Origin: Congzhengia sp045635085
Lineage (GTDB): Bacteria > Bacillota > Clostridia > UBA1381 > UBA9506
Length of the DNA stretch: 64,000 nt
Assembly (NCBI GenBank): GCA_045635085.1
Contig: JAZRBM010000013.1
Span: 1-64,000, forward strand
Reading direction: 5' to 3'
Shown here: positions 42,142 through 51,739 of the stretch, piece after piece
Layout: each line of letters begins with the position of its first letter
Numbering within the stretch: the first letter of the stretch is position 1
The notes under the pieces: model-generated
Seen by the model: only the letters and a program-made list of their open reading frames with translations
Databases searched by the model: none
Told to the model about the DNA's origin: nothing
Made by a program: the position numbers and the translations under genes

Positions 42142-43446
42142 ATGGAAAACAGATTTGTACAATCAGCTTTTAAGGTTTACTTTATGGCAATAGCAGTACT
42201 TATGTACTATTTTCTTACAGAAGTAATTAACCTTGGTTTGTTTATTACATACCGTCATGCATTTGCCCTGTGTTTATTCGTATCAGCGTTTTTTGCATTT
42301 TTATTTAAGCCAAATATTGCAAGAGGTACATCTTCACTTAAAGAAGCCTTCGTATATTCTACTCCTTTGCTTGTAACAATCATAGTATCTCTTTTCATAT
42401 GGTTTATGGCGCGCGTTGATACGGCGGTTATTTCAAGAGGTTTGTCAGGTGCTTTTGTATATAACAATATGCTTTCATTTACCTTGGCTGCAGTTGCGTT
42501 TTTGTATGTGTTCGGCGAAAAAGGTATATGGTATAACCTTATTGCAATTCTTATTTCAAATATACTCATGCTTTTGACGATTATAGCACAAAATGGCATT
42601 GGAAGCTTCTTTTCAGAATTTATAACCCTTGTTATGACTTTTGCAGCAGAAACCGGAGATATTATTGTTCAGGCAGAGATTCACGAGCTTGCATTTTGTC
42701 TTGGAGCATATCTCATATATATGCTTTTAAAACCCAAGAAAGATATTGTGTTTTTTATTTTACTTGGACTCACGATGTTTTGTTTTCTTACAGCATTCAA
42801 GAGAATTGGTATTATCGCTATTGTAATCGCTTTAGCATTTGGTTGGCTTTTGAAATTTATTGCAAAATTTAAAAAAGATACAGCAATGCGACTTACCGTG
42901 ATTTTTTCTGTTCTATTGGTAGTACTGCTTATAGGATATATTGCTATCATAAAGCTTGATGTCTTTGCATTGCTTGAAAAAGCAGGAATAGACACAAGCG
43001 GTCGTGTGACCATTTACAATGCCGTAGATAAGTTCTACGAATTTTCACCGGAGTTTCTGGGTAACGGAATCGGGTTTTTAACATATCAGTTAAGCACGAA
43101 TATGAATGTCGGTGTTTCATCGGTTCATAACGATTTTTTGCAGTATTTTATAGACCTGGGCTTTTGGGGATATATCTTATGGCTTGTTTCTATGACTTTA
43201 GTCAGAGTATGTTATTTTGGCAAAAAAGGAAAGGTTGAAAATGGGATTATTGCCCTTGCACTAAGCATTTATTTGGTTATAGTTTCATCAACCGATAACA
43301 CTATGAATTATCCGCTTCTTACAACTGTTCTTGCCATTATAATGATTGGACACGGATTTGATGAAAAGGTTAGAACATGCGAAACAAAAATGTTTGGATA
43401 TATTTCAGATGTTAACAGAGAAACAGAGGGCAGGATAATATTATGA
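42142..43446 (+). CDS. Wzy-type O-antigen/exopolysaccharide polymerase
   Basis: 434 residues with about 10-12 membrane spans. Near the end of a large loop is VSSVHNDFLQYFIDLGFWGYILW, the H-N..L....G..G pattern of the O-antigen ligase/polymerase (Wzy_C) family. It should polymerise repeat units on the outer face of the membrane. It overlaps the next gene by 4 bases. AGGAGGG is about 12 bases before the ATG. Confidence 0.85.
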   Translation: MENRFVQSAFKVYFMAIAVLMYYFLTEVINLGLFITYRHAFALCLFVSAFFAFLFKPNIARGTSSLKEAFVYSTPLLVTIIVSLFIWFMARVDTAVISRGLSGAFVYNNMLSFTLAAVAFLYVFGEKGIWYNLIAILISNILMLLTIIAQNGIGSFFSEFITLVMTFAAETGDIIVQAEIHELAFCLGAYLIYMLLKPKKDIVFFILLGLTMFCFLTAFKRIGIIAIVIALAFGWLLKFIAKFKKDTAMRLTVIFSVLLVVLLIGYIAIIKLDVFALLEKAGIDTSGRVTIYNAVDKFYEFSPEFLGNGIGFLTYQLSTNMNVGVSSVHNDFLQYFIDLGFWGYILWLVSMTLVRVCYFGKKGKVENGIIALALSIYLVIVSSTDNTMNYPLLTTVLAIIMIGHGFDEKVRTCETKMFGYISDVNRETEGRIIL

Positions 43447-44651
43447 AGATATTGATGGTGAATAAATTTCTATACCCAAGAGGCGGTAGCGAGAGCTATA
43501 TGTTAAAGCTTTCAGAAGAGCTTAAATCACAAGGACACGAAGTTGAATATTTCGGTATGTACGACGCGCAAAACACGGTGGGAAATTCTTTGGGACTTTA
43601 CACAACCAATATGGATTTTCACTCAAAAGGTATACATAGATTTCTCTATCCCTTTAAAATAATATACTCAAGAGAAGCGCATAAGAAGATTGGCAAAGTT
43701 TTAGATGATTTTAAGCCTGATATTGTTCATATGAATAACATTAATTTTCAGCTTACGCCATCAATTATCTATGCGGTGAAAAAGAGAAATATCCCGCTTG
43801 TGCAAACAGTTCACGACTATCAGATGATTTGTCCGAATCATCTTTTGTATAGCTTTAATGAAACAAAGCCCTGCGACAGATGTATAAAAGACTCAAAATG
43901 GAATTGCTTAAAATTTAATTGTATTCATAATTCAAAAATCAAAAGCTTATTGGGCGTAATTGAGGCGAATTTTTATTCATTTTTAAAAACATATAAAAAG
44001 GTTGACTTATATATATGTCCAAGCAGATTTTTGGAAAATAAGCTAACTTACAGCTCGGGTATTTATTCCGGAAAAACCTTTACAATACATAATTTTATTG
44101 AAAAGAGTAATATATCAACTAAAACAGACTGTGAAAATCCTTATGTTGTTTTTGTTGGCAGACTTTCAAAGGAAAAAGGCGTTGAGCTTCTGGCAAATAC
44201 AGCAAAGCTCTTGCCTGACATTAACTTTGTCGTAGCAGGAAATGGTCCTGATGATGAGGTTTTGAAAAATATACCGAATGTTACCTTAAAGGGGTTTGTT
44301 ACGGGGAAAGAACTTACCGATTTGATGGCAAATGCCAAGCTCCTTATTGCTCCGTCGGTTTGTTATGAAAATAATCCTTTATCCATATTGGAGGCTCATT
44401 CTATGGGAGTTCCGGTTGTAACCATGAATTACGGCGGAATGGCAGAGCTTGTAGAAGATGGAAAAACGGGTGTTTTGGCAGATTCAACCCCTGAATCTGT
44501 GGCTGAGGCAGTAAAAAAATGTTTTAGCAACAAAGAATACTATAAAACACTTAAAACAAACTGTGAAACTAAAGGCAAGAATATAATGGGTGTCACAGAG
44601 TATTGTGACATCTTAATACATCAATATAATAACCTTATAGACAAGAGGTGA
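43443..44651 (+). CDS. Glycosyltransferase family 4
   Basis: 402 residues with a GT-B fold. It has the N-terminal KFLYPRGGSESYMLKLSEEL loop, the cysteine-bearing stretch CPNHLLYSFNETKPCDRC seen in one GT4 subgroup, FVGRLSKEKGVELL, and the EX7E region NNPLSILEAHSMGVPVV. Its start ATGA overlaps the polymerase stop. The sugar specificity is unknown. Confidence 0.87.
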   Translation: MKILMVNKFLYPRGGSESYMLKLSEELKSQGHEVEYFGMYDAQNTVGNSLGLYTTNMDFHSKGIHRFLYPFKIIYSREAHKKIGKVLDDFKPDIVHMNNINFQLTPSIIYAVKKRNIPLVQTVHDYQMICPNHLLYSFNETKPCDRCIKDSKWNCLKFNCIHNSKIKSLLGVIEANFYSFLKTYKKVDLYICPSRFLENKLTYSSGIYSGKTFTIHNFIEKSNISTKTDCENPYVVFVGRLSKEKGVELLANTAKLLPDINFVVAGNGPDDEVLKNIPNVTLKGFVTGKELTDLMANAKLLIAPSVCYENNPLSILEAHSMGVPVVTMNYGGMAELVEDGKTGVLADSTPESVAEAVKKCFSNKEYYKTLKTNCETKGKNIMGVTEYCDILIHQYNNLIDKR

Positions 44652-44656
44652 AGTAA

Positions 44657-45712
44657 GTGCAAAAACCAAGCTTAAGCATCGTTGTTCCTGTATATAATAC
44701 TGAAAAATATCTCAGAAGATGTATGGATTCCATAACGAATCAAACTCTTAACGATATAGAAATCATCATTGTTGATGACGGCTCAAAGGAAAACTGTGCT
44801 ACACTTTGCGATGAGATTTCAAAAACAGATTCAAGAATTAAAGTTGTGCATAAGGAAAACGGTGGTCTTGGATTTGCAAGAAATTCAGGTATTGAGGCAG
44901 CAACGGGTGAATACATAGGTTTTGTTGATTCTGATGATTATATAGAGAGGGCAATGTATGAAACTTTATATAATGCGGCAAAAAAAAATAATGCCGACCT
45001 CTGCTTATCAGGGATTTGCTTTGTTGGCGGAAATATGTTTTCTGAGTCGGGCACAGATACAAGAAAAGAGTATTTTGAAGAAGAGACAGTGTTTAAAAAA
45101 GAAGATATGAAAAAACTTCTTTTAGGTGTTGTTGGTGGACTTCCTCATGAGCCTGATGACAGCCGTTATGGTGTGAGCGTATGTAAAAATATATTTAGAA
45201 CTTCGGTGATTCGTGAAAAAGGAATCAGATTCTTGTCCGAAAGAGCAATACTTTCCGAGGATACCTTGTTTATGGTTGACTACATAAAATCGGCAGAAAG
45301 TGCAGTTGGGGTGCCCGGAGCATACTACTGCTACTGTCGTAATGAAGATTCTCTTTCAAAATCATATAAAAAAGATCGTTTTGAGAAAAGCATTGTATTT
45401 TTAGATGAACTTGAAAAACGAATCGCAGATACTGTAAAAAAAGATGAATATGAAATTTATTTAGATAGATTGATACAAGGCTTTGGAAGGATTTTGTGTT
45501 CGCAAGAGATTATGCACGCAAGGGATGAAAAAATAAAATTTTCTTATCTTAAGAAAAGATTAAAAGAAATTTGCACTGAGGATAAAATTCAAAACACATT
45601 AAAATCATATCCTTGGTATAGATTGCCTGTAAAACAGGCGGCATTTGCTTTTACTATGAAGTATAAATTGTTTTTGCTTCAAAAGTTAATGGTGATATTA
45701 AGAGACAGATAG
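44657..45712 (+). CDS. Glycosyltransferase family 2
   Basis: 351 residues with a GT-A fold. The N-terminal block LSIVVPVYNTEKYLRRCMDS leads to VDDGSKENC, ENGGLGFARNSGIEAATGEYIGFVDSDDY (the DXD-like metal motif SDDY). The C-terminus is basic and amphipathic, suggesting membrane association. It starts at GTG 44657 with AGAGGTGAA upstream. It is the first of three consecutive GT2 genes. Confidence 0.87.
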   Translation: MQKPSLSIVVPVYNTEKYLRRCMDSITNQTLNDIEIIIVDDGSKENCATLCDEISKTDSRIKVVHKENGGLGFARNSGIEAATGEYIGFVDSDDYIERAMYETLYNAAKKNNADLCLSGICFVGGNMFSESGTDTRKEYFEEETVFKKEDMKKLLLGVVGGLPHEPDDSRYGVSVCKNIFRTSVIREKGIRFLSERAILSEDTLFMVDYIKSAESAVGVPGAYYCYCRNEDSLSKSYKKDRFEKSIVFLDELEKRIADTVKKDEYEIYLDRLIQGFGRILCSQEIMHARDEKIKFSYLKKRLKEICTEDKIQNTLKSYPWYRLPVKQAAFAFTMKYKLFLLQKLMVILRDR

Positions 45713-45723
45713 GAGTTTTTACA

Positions 45724-46749
45724 ATGCTTTTTTCGGTAATTGTTCCGATTTATAATATTGAAAAATACATAAGAAGATGCATTGACAGTGTACTTTTACA
45801 ATCATTTTTCGATTTTGAGCTTATATTGGTTGATGATGGTTCACCTGACAGCTGCGGGGCAATTTGTGATGAATATGCGAAAAAAGACCCAAGAATAAAA
45901 GTAATACACAAAGAAAACGGCGGTTTGGTAAGTGCAAGACAAGCAGGAATCAAATTGGCAAGCGGAGATTACATCTTTCATCTTGACGGAGATGATGCCG
46001 TTCTTCCTGATGCGTTAGAAAGTGCATATAAAATAATTTGTGATACAGGCGCAGACATTGTATCTTTTTCTTATAAGTGCAGTATCAATGGTAAAATTGG
46101 AGATACCATCGAAGACCTGGCCGATGAGGGACTTTATAACAAAGCAGAAATTAAGAAGCATATTTTCCCAAAGCTTTTGTCAGATAAAAATATGAACCAC
46201 ATATTCTATTTTTTGTGGGGTAAGGCAATAAAACGTGAACTTGCAACAAAACATCAGCTGGGTGTGAATCCTGCTATTTCTTTAGGTGAGGATTTAAGCT
46301 GTATTGTGCCTTGTTTTTTGGAGGCAGAAACAGTTTATATGAGCAAAAAAGCCATATATCTTTATACCATAAGAAATGATTCCATTTCAACAGATTTTAA
46401 AACTCATCAGATCTCGCAGATAGCAGATGTGATTACAGGACTTCGCAGTTTAAACATAGAGAAACCAAAAGACTTTGACCAGCAGATTTCACGTTATTCT
46501 TGTTTTATGTGTTTTGCAATTTTGGCAGCAGCAGCGGAAGGAAATCATTTTAATGCTATCAAAAAGTTAAAGGAACTTATATTAGGGTCCCTACATAGAG
46601 AGGAAATTAAAAAGGCACATTTTGAAAAAATCACTACAAAAAGCCGAATTGCCATATTTTTAATGAAAAAACAAAGAATCAGATTGGCATTTTACTTTTT
46701 GTATTTATGTAAAGAGTTAAAGCGCATGAGAAAGGGGGACAAAAAATGA
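45724..46749 (+). CDS. Glycosyltransferase family 2
   Basis: 341 residues, similar in plan to the preceding transferase: FSVIVPIYNIEKYIRRCIDS, VDDGSPDSCG, ENGGLVSARQAGI and HLDGDDAVL as the metal motif. The C-terminal part has helical segments and a lysine-rich tail. It overlaps the next gene by 4 bases. The two genes look like diverged paralogues. Confidence 0.87.
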   Translation: MLFSVIVPIYNIEKYIRRCIDSVLLQSFFDFELILVDDGSPDSCGAICDEYAKKDPRIKVIHKENGGLVSARQAGIKLASGDYIFHLDGDDAVLPDALESAYKIICDTGADIVSFSYKCSINGKIGDTIEDLADEGLYNKAEIKKHIFPKLLSDKNMNHIFYFLWGKAIKRELATKHQLGVNPAISLGEDLSCIVPCFLEAETVYMSKKAIYLYTIRNDSISTDFKTHQISQIADVITGLRSLNIEKPKDFDQQISRYSCFMCFAILAAAAEGNHFNAIKKLKELILGSLHREEIKKAHFEKITTKSRIAIFLMKKQRIRLAFYFLYLCKELKRMRKGDKK

Positions 46750-47822
46750 ATACAGCACCTAAAATATCTCTAATAATGAGCGTGTATAATGGTGAAGATT
46801 ATTTATCCGAAGCCATCGAAAGTGTCTTAAATCAAACATTTAAAGACTTTGAACTTATTATAATTAACGATTGCTCCACCGATAAAACTCACGAAATATT
46901 AAAAAGATTTGAAGAACTTGACAAGCGTGTAAAAGTGCATACCAACGAAGTGAATTTGAGACTTCCGTCATCCCTTAACAAAGCTATATCATTTGCACAG
47001 GGTAAATATATTGCAAGAATGGATGCAGATGATATATGTCTGCCCGAAAGACTCGAAAAGCAGTATAAATTTATGGAGAATAATCCGAATGTGGCATTGT
47101 CTTCCTGTAGATTTATGACGCTTAAAAACGGAGTTATCTCTTCCGGAGGATGTGGAGGAAAGTGCGACAATGAGTCTATAAAAGCACTGCTTTTAGTTAC
47201 AAATCCTATACTTCATCCCGGAATTATTGCAAAAGCTGATGCAATCAGAAGTCTTTTGTATGATAAAAACTTTACCTGTACCGAAGATATGGAGCTTTGG
47301 ACAAGGTTTGTCATGACAGGATATGATGTGGAGATTATGCCTGAATATCTTATGATATACAGACTTCATGATAAACAAATTACCGAAACAACCTTAGAGA
47401 AGCAGCATAAAGAAGTCATTGCAATTCAAAAAAAATATTATGGAACACTTCTTGAAACTATGAACAGTAATCAGGAGGAGTTTTATATCAGAGGAATTTA
47501 TTTCAGAGAAAATACAGACATCAATAAGTTCTTGGATTTTTACAAATGGTTAAAGGCTGTTAATCGCAAAACGAAAGCATTTAACAAAGATGCTTTGAAC
47601 TATGCCATGTTTGAAATCCTGGCAGAATACAAAAGAAAAGGTATTACAAAGACTAAGCTGATAAAGGCTATGCTTTCGTTTGGAATACCGTATCTTGCAG
47701 TCGAAATCCCCGAGCGTAAAAAAAGAGCTCGCACAGACGGACACAGGTGCATTGAAAGTGCTGAAAAAATAGGGCTTAAGAAAACCGGTGGAACCTTGGA
47801 ATTTCCGACTTTTTCAAAATAA
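46746..47822 (+). CDS. Glycosyltransferase family 2
   Basis: 358 residues: ISLIMSVYNGEDYLSEAIES, INDCSTDKTHEIL and IARMDADDICLPERLEKQ with the DADD metal motif typical of capsule and O-antigen GT2 enzymes. The conserved CTEDMELWTR of the acceptor side is also seen. Translationally coupled to the preceding gene. AGGGGGAC precedes the ATG. Confidence 0.88.
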   Translation: MNTAPKISLIMSVYNGEDYLSEAIESVLNQTFKDFELIIINDCSTDKTHEILKRFEELDKRVKVHTNEVNLRLPSSLNKAISFAQGKYIARMDADDICLPERLEKQYKFMENNPNVALSSCRFMTLKNGVISSGGCGGKCDNESIKALLLVTNPILHPGIIAKADAIRSLLYDKNFTCTEDMELWTRFVMTGYDVEIMPEYLMIYRLHDKQITETTLEKQHKEVIAIQKKYYGTLLETMNSNQEEFYIRGIYFRENTDINKFLDFYKWLKAVNRKTKAFNKDALNYAMFEILAEYKRKGITKTKLIKAMLSFGIPYLAVEIPERKKRARTDGHRCIESAEKIGLKKTGGTLEFPTFSK

Positions 47823-47842
47823 AAAGTATAGGAGCCATAAGA

Positions 47843-49222
47843 ATGCAACTATTTGAATACCCATACATCATCATAACCATATTGGTTTTATGCTTTATTG
47901 TTCTTATCACCATTGGTATTTATTTTGCCATAAGAGGAGCAAAAACTGCTGTCGGCAGTGAAGAAAAAGCGTTTATCAATATAAGTAAATTAGAAGCCAG
48001 CTTTGAAAAATCAGGGAAATTACGTGAAGACAGGTGTGTTTTTTATGCTAAAGTTTCCCTGGATAATTTCAGAAGTCTATATTCGGCACATCAAACCATG
48101 AATGTTTTTTCTGAAATAAAGGGAGTCTTGCTGGAAGCTTTTTCAAACAGTGATGACAGTAATATAGCTATATATGGAGAAAAAAACGTCGTTGTTCTTT
48201 CAAAATGGAATATCGAAACTGCACGCAAAAAAATTGAAAATTGTTTTGGCGAGCTAAGCAAATGTCTCTTAAAACACGGTGCGCTGAATATTATTGACGT
48301 CAGAATCGGTGTATACTTTGCGTTTGGCACACAAGTGTCGTTTGATGACGCAATATGCCGTGCCAAACAGGCATATTTGCTTGCGAAGAATGAAAATATT
48401 CCATACGCTGAGTGGAATGTATCCGGCGGAAAAGCGCTTGAAAAAAAGATAAAAATAGAAAATAATATAGAAAAAGAAATTGATAACAATCGTTTCTTCC
48501 TTGAATATCAACCTGTTTTAGATTCAAAAACAAAGAAAATAATAGGTGCGGAAGTGCTATCTCGCCTAAATTCAGAAAGCGAGGGTGTATTAACCCCGGG
48601 TAGCTTTTTGTCTGCGGTGGACTCTGTTGGAATCAATGATAAATTTGATTATTATATTTTTGAAAAAAACTGCAAATGGATTTCAAACGATAAAAAACAA
48701 AGGGAACAATATAAATATACCATCAATTTTTCAAGATCAACATTGTGCGAACCACAGTTTGCGGAGAAGATAATAGCTATCGCACAAAAATATGATTTAA
48801 ATTTTTCGTGTTTGGCGGTTGAAATATTAGAGGATAAAAATATAACCTTCGATGCAAGAAAGCAAATGATAGATAATCTGTCAGCTCTTAAAGAAAAAGG
48901 TATATCTATTTTGCTTGATGATTTTGGGAGCGGATATACAACCTTTGGAGATTTGCAAAATCTAGATATTTCTGTTGTGAAGATTGATAAAACGATCACA
49001 CAGAATTCGGTTACAGATACAGGATTTATTATTTTAAAAAATATTATCCGTACTGCCAGGGACATTGGTTTTAAGACATTATGCGAAGGAATCGAAACAA
49101 AAGAGCAAGAAGAAGCGGCGATAAAAGCAGGCTGTGATCTCCTTCAGGGTTTTTACTATTACAGACCTATGCCGGTGGCTCAGCTTGAGAAAGTTTTTAA
49201 TGAAAATTCAGGAGGTGTTTAA
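47843..49222 (+). CDS. Membrane-anchored degenerate-GGDEF/EAL phosphodiesterase
   Basis: 459 residues. An N-terminal membrane anchor (about 8-31) is followed by a GGDEF-like domain (about 60-195) whose signature loop reads AIYGEKNVVVL, so it is not catalytic. An EAL domain (about 210-455) has GAEVLSRL, YTINFSR, VEILED, LDDFGSGYTTF, VVKIDK and EGIETKEQ. The catalytic residues are present (EVL form of the signature), so c-di-GMP hydrolysis is likely, possibly stimulated by GTP bound to the GGDEF-like part as known for such hybrids. It is the second phosphodiesterase in the operon and is placed at the membrane near the synthesis machine. Confidence 0.85.
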   Translation: MQLFEYPYIIITILVLCFIVLITIGIYFAIRGAKTAVGSEEKAFINISKLEASFEKSGKLREDRCVFYAKVSLDNFRSLYSAHQTMNVFSEIKGVLLEAFSNSDDSNIAIYGEKNVVVLSKWNIETARKKIENCFGELSKCLLKHGALNIIDVRIGVYFAFGTQVSFDDAICRAKQAYLLAKNENIPYAEWNVSGGKALEKKIKIENNIEKEIDNNRFFLEYQPVLDSKTKKIIGAEVLSRLNSESEGVLTPGSFLSAVDSVGINDKFDYYIFEKNCKWISNDKKQREQYKYTINFSRSTLCEPQFAEKIIAIAQKYDLNFSCLAVEILEDKNITFDARKQMIDNLSALKEKGISILLDDFGSGYTTFGDLQNLDISVVKIDKTITQNSVTDTGFIILKNIIRTARDIGFKTLCEGIETKEQEEAAIKAGCDLLQGFYYYRPMPVAQLEKVFNENSGGV

Positions 49223-50152
49223 ATGCTGTCCGTAATTATTCCTGCATACAATGAGGAATTATCCGTGGAAAGAGCTTATTATACGATATCAGAAATTTTA
49301 GAAAAAGCTCAGATTGACAATGAAATTATTTTTATTGATGATGGTTCTACGGATACTACATATAAAAAAATAGAAAACTTGGCCGATAAAGAAAAAAATA
49401 TATATGGACTGCATTTTTCAAGAAATTTCGGGAAAGAAGCAGCCATCTCGGCAGGGCTTGCAAGCGCCAAAGGCGATGCAGTTGTAGTAATTGATTGCGA
49501 TCTTCAACATCCTCCTGAGAAAATTGTGGAAATGTATCATCTGTGGCAGGAAGGCTATGAAATTGTTGAGGGTATTAAAAAAACAAGAGGCAAAGAAAGC
49601 AAAATGCATGGTTTTGCTGCAAGAAAGTTTTATAGGGTTATCAGTTCGGTAGTAGGATTTGATATGTCAAACGCCTCTGATTTTAAACTGCTTGACCGCA
49701 AGGTTGTGGATATACTCAACAGAATTCCTGAAAGAAAAGGTTTCTTCAGAGCAATTTCATTTTGGGTAGGCTTTAACAAAACAACGGTTGAATTCGAGGT
49801 TAATGAAAGATTAGAGGGTGAATCAAAATGGTCTGCCATAGGCCTTTTGAAATATGCCATTTCAAATATTTCTGCCTACTCGACAGCACCAATGCAGATT
49901 GTAACCGTGCTTGGTGTTATGATGCTTATTATTACTGCAATTTTCAGTGTTTGGGCACTTATTGATAAAATCCGTGGTATTGCCCTTGAAGGTATGACAA
50001 CGGTTATAATTATCCTGATATTTATAGGAAGTATTATGATGATAAGCCTGGGTATTATCGGATATTATGTTGCCCGTATTTATGATGAAATTAAAGGAAG
50101 ACCGAAATATATTGTTTCTGCAACTTGCAGGAGCAAGGAAAAGGTAAAATGA
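49223..50152 (+). CDS. DPM1/GtrB-like polyprenyl-phosphate glycosyltransferase
   Basis: 309 residues. A GT2 domain opens LSVIIPAYNEELSVERAYYTI, with IDDGSTDTT, VVIDCDLQHPPE (the DXD-type DCDLQ motif of DPM1-like enzymes) and NERLEGESKW. Two C-terminal membrane segments (about 230-255 and 265-290) are typical of GtrB/ArnC/YkoT. It should load a sugar onto undecaprenyl phosphate for use outside, and the GtrII-like protein at 33559 is a possible user. The ATG directly follows the previous stop, with GGAGGTG upstream. Confidence 0.88.
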   Translation: MLSVIIPAYNEELSVERAYYTISEILEKAQIDNEIIFIDDGSTDTTYKKIENLADKEKNIYGLHFSRNFGKEAAISAGLASAKGDAVVVIDCDLQHPPEKIVEMYHLWQEGYEIVEGIKKTRGKESKMHGFAARKFYRVISSVVGFDMSNASDFKLLDRKVVDILNRIPERKGFFRAISFWVGFNKTTVEFEVNERLEGESKWSAIGLLKYAISNISAYSTAPMQIVTVLGVMMLIITAIFSVWALIDKIRGIALEGMTTVIIILIFIGSIMMISLGIIGYYVARIYDEIKGRPKYIVSATCRSKEKVK

Positions 50153-50169
50153 TTTTAAGGAGGTGCAAT

Positions 50170-51186
50170 ATGGAAAGAAATGTGCTTGTTGACAGACTGA
50201 AAGGATATGCTTGTTTTTTAGTTTTGTTCGGTCATGTTATTATGGGAATAAGACTTGCAGGTATAGATATTCCCGGTTTTTTTGTGGGAATAGAAAAGTT
50301 TATATGGTCTTTCCATGTAGCACTTTTTCTGTTTTTGGGCGGTGTTGTATATAAAGTTACCGGAGAGTGGAAAAGCAAGAAAAGTAAATGGGGATTTCTT
50401 CTCTATAAGCTTTACAATCTCGGTATTCCTTACATAGCCTTTTCAGTAATATATATATTGATAAACAGCTTGGTTGGAGAGGCAAATACAGGTTTTGCAC
50501 CCTCAGATATTCTGAATGTATGGAAAACTCCTGTTGCCCAATATTGGTATCTTTATGCATTATTCTTTTTGTTTTGTATTTGGACAGCTTTTTCAGGAGT
50601 ATTAAAGAATTGGCAAATTACGCTTATTGTTGTTTTAATAGGCTATTTAGCTCCGCTTTTTGGTATTCCCCTCGGAAGCCTGGATGTAGTGTTTTACTCG
50701 GCACTTGCTTTTGGAATTGGCACATTTGTAGATTTCAAAAGCCTTACTAAGCTTCGGACCTGGGCTAAATGCCTGGTTGTGATACTGCATATAATAACAG
50801 GTATCATTTTTATTTTACTAAAAAAAATAGAAGCTCCGTTCATAAAGGAAATAATGATACTGTTTGGAATATATTCCAGTATTATGTTCATTTCTATACT
50901 CCAGAACTGTAAGGCAATGGCTCGTTTTCTCGATTTTGTAAACAAGTATTCTTTTCAGATTTATTTGTTACACACCATATTTACGGCAGGAACAAGAATA
51001 ATCCTGCTTCGCTTGAATATAACCCAGTGGTGGATTCATATTCTTTTGGGAACTGCCATCGGATTAGCATTTTCGGTGTTAGCAGCAGTAATTGCAAAGA
51101 AAGTAAAATTTTTGAATTTCTTCTTTTTTCCTGCTAAAGCATATGCATTGAAGAAAGAATTGCATAGAAATAGCAAATCGCAATAA
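50170..51186 (+). CDS. Membrane acyltransferase (acyltransferase 3 family)
   Basis: 338 residues with about 10 membrane spans. The first span has RLKGYACFLVLFGHVIMG, the R/H motif of the acyltransferase-3 (OafA/WcfE fucose-acetylase-like) family. It probably adds acetyl or succinyl to the exopolysaccharide and is the last gene of the operon. AAGGAGGTG precedes ATG 50170. No clear terminator is seen after it; a repeat copy begins 157 bases downstream. Confidence 0.82.
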   Translation: MERNVLVDRLKGYACFLVLFGHVIMGIRLAGIDIPGFFVGIEKFIWSFHVALFLFLGGVVYKVTGEWKSKKSKWGFLLYKLYNLGIPYIAFSVIYILINSLVGEANTGFAPSDILNVWKTPVAQYWYLYALFFLFCIWTAFSGVLKNWQITLIVVLIGYLAPLFGIPLGSLDVVFYSALAFGIGTFVDFKSLTKLRTWAKCLVVILHIITGIIFILLKKIEAPFIKEIMILFGIYSSIMFISILQNCKAMARFLDFVNKYSFQIYLLHTIFTAGTRIILLRLNITQWWIHILLGTAIGLAFSVLAAVIAKKVKFLNFFFFPAKAYALKKELHRNSKSQ

Positions 51187-51342
51187 AAGATTATTACTAA
51201 AATACAAGAACTTTTTCTTTCATATTAACAGAAGTCATTTAGAAGAACAGATTATTAAAAAAACAATTAACACAGAAGGGAACGATGAGATGAAAGGGAA
51301 TTTTAAAAAGTGAATATAGACTTTGATAAGGGTGAAATTTAC
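51187..51342. other. Intergenic stretch after the exopolysaccharide operon
   Basis: 156 AT-rich bases. A ribosome-site-like GAAGGGAACGATGAG is followed by ATG and only 7 codons (ATG at 51291), probably a leftover. No hairpin with a T run is visible. Confidence 0.35.
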
Positions 51343-51601
51343 TCGTGTCAAGTCTAGCAGTTTTAAAAGATTAGTTTGCCGATTTATAATATTTACATAT
51401 ACTATCGGAACGAGAAAATCCAGTATTCTCGCGGGTTCTAAGGAAAAGTGCTTAATGAAAAACAGTTGAAAAAATAGGGGAAAGTTAGTAGGTCCTAATA
51501 CGAGCTTGCGAGTATCAAGGCTCTCGGGTACCCAACAGAAATCTGTGATTTCGTGTAGGGTGATGGTTCTTATTATTCACTGTTCTCCTGACTTGACACG
51601 A
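51343..51601 (+). repeat. Dispersed structured repeat, copy C (full length, 12-bp perfect terminal inverted repeats)
   Basis: The left end is TCGTGTCAAGTC and the right end GACTTGACACGA, exact complements. Internal hairpins match copy A: CCGAT/ATCGG, CGAGAA/TTCTCG (a compensated variant), and ACCCAACAGAAATC with GATTTC..TG(T/A)GGGT. About 100 bases of the 3' half differ from copy A by one base. No ORF and no transposase are inside. A 2-base AC flanks each end, too short to call a target duplication. Confidence 0.85.
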
Positions 51602-51739
51602 ACCTGCTATAAAAAGGTTTTGCATCTAAACCGTCTGTCCCGCATAAAAGTAGAATTTGCAAAAAAGAAAGACCTTCCAATAAGAATAGATATTGAAAAG
51701 GCTTTTCAAGAAAAAAGATTATTTGTAAGTAATACCTGA
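51602..51739 (+). pseudogene. Orphan C-terminal coding fragment beside repeat copy C
   Basis: Directly after the repeat right end an open frame reads about 45 codons to TGA (CYKKVLHLNRLSRIKVEF, then AKKKDLPIRIDIEKAF). It has no start or ribosome site and overlaps the end of the convergent yitT gene by about 20 bases. Composition looks coding. I do not recognise the family. It looks like a gene whose front was replaced when the repeat inserted or a deletion occurred. Confidence 0.4.
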
